Assembly: GCA_965202895.1 (NCBI GenBank)
Contig: OZ241901.1
Location: forward strand, 4,650,001-4,714,000
Origin: JAJDXW01 sp965202895
GTDB lineage: Bacteria; Pseudomonadota; Gammaproteobacteria; HK1
Length of the DNA: 64,000 bases
Direction of reading: 5' to 3'
The notes under the pieces were generated by a model. The model was not told where the DNA came from. It saw only the letters and a list, made by a program, of their open reading frames with translations, and did not search any database. Both the position numbers and the translations under genes were made by a program. This document shows, one piece after another, positions 59,349-64,000 of this stretch; positions within the stretch are counted from its first letter, which is position 1; each line of letters opens with the position of its first letter.

Positions 59349-59665
59349 GCGCTGTTCGCAGGTTGTTGATATATTGGGTGTAGAGAGGGGTTCGAGATAT
59401 CTTTTACCCCCACGGAGACGGCGTTTTTCCGTGGTTCGAGGTCGGTTCGAGAGGGTTGCTGGCGGATTTCACCCCACGGAGCCTCTTGCGCGGGCACGGC
59501 GTCCTGGGAACGCTCGTGTCCCGCCCCCATTGATCGGCGGCGGCCTCGCCATCCCATTTGCGGGCGGGACACCCGCGTCTGGAAGACGCGCCGTTCCCAG
59601 GACGCCGTGCCCAAGAGCGTTCGCGAGAGGCATGCCCGGCGAAAACCCCACCGCGCACATGCCTC
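59349..59665. repeat. Repeat family 2, copy G
   Basis: Inverted relative to the copy at 34373-34671. It starts GCGCTGTTCGCA and ends GCGCACATGCCTC. The central palindrome (about 59493-59613) is imperfect on the right arm, where an extra segment ending CTGGAAGACGCG has been inserted. It lies 38 bp after copy D of family 1 and just upstream of the reductase gene. The same side-by-side arrangement of both families occurs at 34.4-34.8 kb. Confidence 0.87.
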
Positions 59666-59708
59666 GGGTATGGACAAGCCCCGCGACATGGGAGAGTCTT
59701 GCACCGTC

Positions 59709-60575
59709 ATGACCACCACCGGATTCATCGGACTCGGGAACATGGGGCGGCCGATGGCGGAGAACCTCGCCGCGGCCGGACATCGGCTCTGCGTCCACGA
59801 CGCGGCCGGCTCCGCGGAGCGCGCTCCCGAAGGGGCCGCGGCCGTGGGCTCCGCGGCGCACGTCGCCGCGGTCGCCGATCCGATCCTCCTCAGCCTCCCC
59901 GACGGCGCCGCGGTGCGGAGCGTCGTCGACGAGATCCGCGAGAGCCCCAACGCGGTCACCCACACCATCGTCGACACCTCCACCATCGGCATCGCGGCCG
60001 CGAGGAGCATCGGCCGCGCGCTCGCCGACGACGGCTTCGAGTACGTGGACGCCCCGGTCTCGGGGGGCGTCGCCGGCGCCCGCGCCGCGACCCTCGCGAT
60101 CATGTTCGCGGGCTCCTCCGCGGCCTGGAACCGGCTCTCCTCCCTTCTCGATCCCCTGTGCCGCCACCTCGTCTACGTCGGCCGGCGGCCGGGACAGGGA
60201 CAGGCCATGAAGGTCCTCAACAACTACCTGTCGGCCACCGCGATGGCGGCCACGAGCGAGGCCGTCTCGTTCGGGGTGCGCCAGGGCCTCGAGATGAGCA
60301 CCATGCTGGACGTGCTGAACGCCTCGTCCGGCATGAACACCGCCACCGCCGACAAGTTTCCGAACCGGGTGCTGACGGGGACCTTCGACGCGGGCTTCGC
60401 GGCCCGCCTCCTGCGCAAGGACGTGTCGCTCTACGTCGAGGCGGCGGCCGGCGCGGGGGTGCGAAGGGGGGTCGCGGAGTCGGTGTTCGCCCTGTGGGAC
60501 GAGTACGCGGCGGACCACGGGGACGAGGACTTCACCCGCGTCTTTCCGTTCGTGCAGGAGAGCGGGGACAAGTAG
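59709..60575 (+). CDS. NAD(P)-dependent 3-hydroxyisobutyrate dehydrogenase/GarR family reductase
   Basis: A 288-aa beta-hydroxyacid dehydrogenase. The dinucleotide site FIGLGNMGRPMAENL is at residues 6-20, the substrate-binding VDAPVSGGVAGA near residue 115 and the catalytic Lys in MKVLNNYLSATAMAATSEA near residue 166. Members act on 3-hydroxyisobutyrate, tartronate semialdehyde or similar. It begins 44 bp after repeat G, which therefore occupies its promoter region. Confidence 0.87.
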   Translation: MTTTGFIGLGNMGRPMAENLAAAGHRLCVHDAAGSAERAPEGAAAVGSAAHVAAVADPILLSLPDGAAVRSVVDEIRESPNAVTHTIVDTSTIGIAAARSIGRALADDGFEYVDAPVSGGVAGARAATLAIMFAGSSAAWNRLSSLLDPLCRHLVYVGRRPGQGQAMKVLNNYLSATAMAATSEAVSFGVRQGLEMSTMLDVLNASSGMNTATADKFPNRVLTGTFDAGFAARLLRKDVSLYVEAAAGAGVRRGVAESVFALWDEYAADHGDEDFTRVFPFVQESGDK

Positions 60576-60619
60576 GAACGCCCCGAGCCGGGAGAGCCGG
60601 CGGGAGGCGGGCCCGGGGC

Positions 60620-60625
60620 TATAAT
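60620..60625 (+). promoter_or_regulatory. Possible -10 box of the trypsin-like gene
   Basis: A consensus TATAAT in GGGCTATAATCGTCC, 48 bp before the ATG at 60673. No good -35 box is evident. Confidence 0.4.
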
Positions 60626-60672
60626 CGTCCGCCATCGCCCGCCCGCTCGGGCGGCCGGCACGCGATGGCCCG

Positions 60673-61638
60673 ATGCAGTTGAAATCCGACAAGCCCCGCC
60701 CCCCGAGCCCGGAAGAGGTGTCGTTCGACCTCGACGCGGTGCTGGGATCGGTGGTGTCGCTGCGGGCGCACGTCCCCGAGGATGCGATGACCGCGTCCAT
60801 CCTCGGGACCGAGCGGGCCGGGCACGGGGTCGCGATCAACGACTCCGGGCTCGTGCTCACCATCGGCTACCTCGTCACCGAAGCCGAATCGGTCTGGCTC
60901 GTCGACAACGCGAACACCACCGTGCCCGCCTACGTCGTCGCCTACGACCAGGAGACCGGGTTCGGCCTCGTGCAGGCGCTCCAGCGGCTTCCGGTGGCGG
61001 GGCTCCCGCTCGGATCCTCCGACACGCTGGCGCGGGGGGACTACGTGGTGTTCGCCGGGCACGGAGGCGTATCGCAGGCGGTGGCGGCGGAGGTCGTCCT
61101 GAAGCGCGAGTTCGCCGGCTACTGGGAGTATCTCCTGGAGGAGGCGATCTTCACCGCGCCCGCCCACCCCAACTGGGGCGGGGCGGCGGTCATCGGGCGC
61201 GACGGCACGCTGCGGGGGATCGGCTCCCTCCTCGTCCAGCACGTCCGGGGCGACGAGGAGGCGTTCAAGGCCAACATGGTGGTGCCGGTCGACCTGCTGA
61301 AGCCGATCCTGGACGAGCTCCTCGTCTACGGGCGCCAGAACAAGCCGGGCCGGCCCTGGCTCGGCATGATGACGACGGAGTACGAGGGGCACCTCGTGGT
61401 GGCCGGGGTGACGGACGGCGGACCGGCCGACAAGGCGGGGCTCGAGGCGGGCGACGTCGTGGTCGAGGTGAACGGCGAGAGCGTGTCCGCGCTCGCGACG
61501 ATGTTCCGCCGGGTCTGGCGCCTCGGGGACGCCGGGGTGTCGGTGCCGCTCACCATCTACCGGAGCGACTCGACGCGCGAGGTCGTGATCGAGTCGGTGA
61601 GCCGCGACCAGCGCCTCAAACGCCCCTCCCTGCACTGA
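60673..61638 (+). CDS. Trypsin-like/PDZ protein lacking the catalytic triad
   Basis: A 321-aa DegP-like two-domain protein with a trypsin fold (residues 20-210) and a C-terminal PDZ domain (LGMMTTEYEGHLVVAGVTDGGPADKAGLEAGDVVVEVNGESV). The expected His position reads VLTIGYLV (about residues 61-68) and the expected GNSGG serine loop reads PNWGGAA (residues 166-172), so both His and Ser are absent. It is therefore probably a chaperone or sensor rather than a protease. No signal peptide is seen. The same degenerate pattern occurs in other bacteria as I know the family. Confidence 0.8.
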   Translation: MQLKSDKPRPPSPEEVSFDLDAVLGSVVSLRAHVPEDAMTASILGTERAGHGVAINDSGLVLTIGYLVTEAESVWLVDNANTTVPAYVVAYDQETGFGLVQALQRLPVAGLPLGSSDTLARGDYVVFAGHGGVSQAVAAEVVLKREFAGYWEYLLEEAIFTAPAHPNWGGAAVIGRDGTLRGIGSLLVQHVRGDEEAFKANMVVPVDLLKPILDELLVYGRQNKPGRPWLGMMTTEYEGHLVVAGVTDGGPADKAGLEAGDVVVEVNGESVSALATMFRRVWRLGDAGVSVPLTIYRSDSTREVVIESVSRDQRLKRPSLH

Positions 61639-61825
61639 GCCGGGCCGGACGGCCGGCCCGCTCCGCGTCCGCTCCGGTCCGGCCGCGCCCCGGCGGGCGT
61701 GGCCGCAGCCGTCGCCGCCGTCGTGACCGCGGCCGCGAGGAGCGAGGCGAGGGCGGACCATCCGGCGCCCCGCCGGCCGTCCCGCTCCGCGTCCGCCGCG
61801 GGCCGGGAGCCCTCCCCGCTCCCGT

Positions 61826-62467
61826 TCAGCCCCCCGGTCGGCCCGGGGCCGACGGGCCCGACAGCTCGTCCCAGCGATTGACGATCCGGCAGAAGACCTC
61901 CGCCGTCATCTCCGCGTCGTAGATGGCGGAGTGCGCCTCGGCCGCATCCCATCCGAGCCCGGCCGCCTCCGCGGTCCTCGCGAGCACGGTCTGCCCGTAG
62001 GCGAGGCCCCCGAGGGTCGCGGTGTCGAACACCGTGAACGCGTGGAAGGGGTTGCGCCGGTAGTTGGCCCGCCGCGCCGCCGCGTGCACGAACGAGAGGT
62101 CGAAGGCGGGGTTGTGCCCGACCAGGACCGCGCGGGTGCAGCCGGTCTCCCGGAGCTGGTCCCGGATCGGCTCGCAGACGTGCCGCAGCGCCTCGCGCTC
62201 CGTCTTCGCCGCGCGCAGCGGGTGGTCCGGGACGATGCGGTTGAACTCGAGCGCCCTGGGCTCGATGTTGGCGCCCGGAAACGGCTCGACGTGGCAGGAC
62301 CGGGTCTCGCGCCGGCTCCATCTTCCCCCCTCGCCGCGGTCGAGCAGTACCACCGCGATCTCGAGCAGGGCGTCCGTCTCGGGGCTGAATCCCCCGGTCT
62401 CGACGTCCACCACCACCGGCAGGAAACCCCGGAACCGGCGGCGGATCGGGTGGTCTCGTTCCTGCAT
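61826..62467 (-). CDS. rnt: Ribonuclease T
   Basis: A 213-aa DEDDh exonuclease that trims the 3' ends of tRNA and other stable RNAs. Visible are VVVDVETGGF (about residue 18, first acidic pair), VGHNPAFDLSFVHAA (about residue 116) and HSAIYDAEMTAEVF with the general-base His and last Asp (about residue 180). The FRGFLPVVVDVETGG start is typical of RNase T and of Gammaproteobacteria. It is divergent from aceE. Confidence 0.92.
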   Translation of the reverse strand: MQERDHPIRRRFRGFLPVVVDVETGGFSPETDALLEIAVVLLDRGEGGRWSRRETRSCHVEPFPGANIEPRALEFNRIVPDHPLRAAKTEREALRHVCEPIRDQLRETGCTRAVLVGHNPAFDLSFVHAAARRANYRRNPFHAFTVFDTATLGGLAYGQTVLARTAEAAGLGWDAAEAHSAIYDAEMTAEVFCRIVNRWDELSGPSAPGRPGG

Positions 62468-62594
62468 TCGTTCCTCCGCGGCGCGTCCGCGTCGCGGCTC
62501 CGGGCCGCATCGCGGTTACCATACCCTGCCGATGTTGATAGAGTCGCACGAGGGCCCCGGTCCGGCGGACGGCCGGCCGGAGACGGGAGCGCGC

Positions 62595-64000
62595 ATGGTC
62601 GCACGCATTCAGCCGCAGACCGGTCACGACGTGGACCCGGCGGAGACCGAGGAGTGGCTCGAGTCGCTCGAGGCGGTGCTGGAACGCGACGGGGTTCCGC
62701 GCGCCCACTTCCTCATCGAGAACCTCATCGCGGAGGCGCGCCGCGCCGGCGCGAACCTCCCCTACTCGGCCAACACCGCCTATCTCAACACCATACCGGA
62801 GTCGCGGGAGCGCCATACCCCCGGCGACCCCGCGATCGAGTGGCGCATCCGCTCGCTGGTGCGTTGGAACGCGATGGCGATGGTGGTGCAGGCGAACCGG
62901 GAGAGCTCCGAGCTCGGGGGCCACATCGCGAGCTTCGCCTCCGCCGCGACCCTGTACGAGGTCGGGTTCAACCACTTCTGGCGCGCCCCGACCGCGGAGC
63001 ACGGCGGCGACCTCGTCTACGTCCAGGGACATTCGGCGCCCGGGATCTACGCCCGCGCGTTCCTCGAGGGCCGGCTCCAGGAGGAGGACCTCCACCGATT
63101 CCGCCGGGAGGCGGAGGGGAACGGGCTCTCCTCCTATCCCCACCCGTGGCTCATGCCCTCGTTCTGGCAGTTCCCCACCGTGTCGATGGGCCTCGGACCC
63201 ATCCAGGCGATCTACCACGCCCGGTTCATGCGCTACCTCCACAACCGCGGGCTGCTCGACACCGAGGGGCGCAAGGTGTGGTGCTTCGCCGGCGACGGGG
63301 AGATGGACGAGCCCGAGTCGCTCGGCGCGATCACCCTCGCCGCCCGGGAGCAGCTCGACAACCTCGTCTTCGTCGTCAACTGCAACCTGCAGCGCCTCGA
63401 CGGCCCGGTGCGGGGCAACGGCAAGATCATCCAGGAGCTGGAGGCGGCGTTCCGCGGGGCCGGCTGGAACGTCATCAAGGTGATCTGGGGCTCGTACTGG
63501 GACGCCCTCTCATGCGCGACACCAGGGGGCTGCTGCGCCGGCGCATGGAGGAGGCGATCGACGGCGAGTACCAGAACTTCAAGGCCAAGGGCGGCGGCTA
63601 TACCCGCGAGCACTTCTTCGGGAAGTACCCGGAGCTCAAGCGGATGGTCGCCAACATGAGCGACGACGACATCTGGCGCCTCAACCGGGGCGGGCACGAT
63701 CCCCACAAGGTGTACGCGGCCTACGCCCAGGCCGCCGCCCACCGCGGCCAGCCCACCGTCATCCTCGCGAAGACGGTGAAGGGGTACGGGATGGGCGACG
63801 CCGGCGAAGGGCAGAACGTCACCCACCAGCAGAAGAAGATGGGGGAGGAGGCCCTCCGGGCGTTCCGCGACCGGTTCCGGATCCCCCTCACCGACGACCA
63901 GATCGCGGATGCCCCCTTCTACCGCCCCCCTCCCGACAGCCCCGAGATCCGGTACCTGAAGGAACGCCGCCGGGCCCTGGGCGGCTTTCTGCCCGCGCGG
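62595..64000 (+). pseudogene. aceE: Pyruvate dehydrogenase E1, frameshifted and cut by the window end
   Basis: The E. coli-type homodimeric E1 of the pyruvate dehydrogenase complex (TPP-dependent decarboxylation of pyruvate). The first frame runs DVDPAETEEWLESLEAVL, LGGHIASFASAATLYEVGFNHF, GDGEMDEPESLGA and ends sensibly at IWGSYWDAL near 63509. The homology then continues in another frame as MRDTRGLLRRRMEEAIDGEYQ and runs to the window end. One base appears to be missing at 63509-63511. The start at 62595 has GGAGACGGGAG upstream and gives the usual distance to DVDP; 62532 is an alternative. Confidence 0.88.

Noticed and set aside
26964..59665. CRISPR array
   Set aside because: The repeated palindromes are dispersed over tens of kilobases and not regularly spaced; no spacer structure or cas gene is seen.

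Overview
The window is 64 kb of very GC-rich chromosome. Most genes have roughly 70 % G+C, with C or G at nearly every third position. It looks like a gammaproteobacterium. Pointers are an E. coli-type pyruvate dehydrogenase E1 (aceE), RNase T, DNA polymerase II, Mpl, UbiX, TusCD, Hsp15 and the PdxH/SerB pair. A probable DMSP lyase, a dimethylglycine/sarcosine dehydrogenase-like enzyme and a methylglutamate-synthase-type cluster suggest a marine or host-associated heterotroph that feeds on methylated and organosulfur compounds. This placement is inferred from gene content only. I saw no rRNA, tRNA or CRISPR array.

Layout. 0-6.5 kb: small-molecule metabolism (amidinotransferase, HpcH/HpaI aldolase, nicotinate phosphoribosyltransferase, nitroreductase, atypical SDR). 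6.5-19 kb: an accessory region. It has a 0.93-kb segmental duplication carrying a cytochrome c' gene and a small ORF; the second cytochrome copy has lost its haem motif. Between the copies lie an AAA ATPase/PD-(D/E)XK protein and the remnant of an IS256-type transposase. Then come a lower-GC DUF262 gene, a tusDC pair divergent from a CCAEP-tail radical SAM gene, and a three-gene operon of toxin, MqsA-like antitoxin and KGGVGR-variant ATPase with a helical repeat tail. 19-27 kb: SulP permease with an S24-like partner, mpl, ubiX, a monooxygenase pseudogene and a DMGDH-like enzyme. 27-36 kb: enoyl-CoA hydratase, SMP-30 protein, DddQ-like lyase, Fic protein, cyclase, NMT1-like protein and two divergent Uma2-family paralogues. 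36-44.5 kb: a minus-strand cluster of type III glutamine synthetase-like and GlxBCD/MgsABC-type proteins with several small companions. 44.7-48.2 kb: an MntA/HepT pair and a RiPP-like locus (nitrile-hydratase-type leader peptide, frameshifted, plus a 412-aa protein of unknown family with a decayed partial copy upstream). 48-64 kb: housekeeping genes (LON domain, pdxH, serB, tatD, dacB, TPP enzyme, polB, reductase, trypsin-like pseudoprotease, rnt, aceE). The aceE reading frame is broken and runs off the window.

A striking feature is a set of dispersed intergenic repeats. Family 1 (five copies) ends in TTTCACGCTG/CAGCGTGAAA inverted termini. Family 2 (two copies) is about 300 bp. Both share one palindromic core module. 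They sit only between genes and behave like non-autonomous mobile elements or structured-RNA/REP-like units. The best candidates for undescribed biology are the RiPP-like locus at 45.9-48.1 kb, the toxin-antitoxin/KGGVGR-ATPase operon at 16.0-18.8 kb, and the radical SAM-TusDC pairing at 12.8-15.4 kb.
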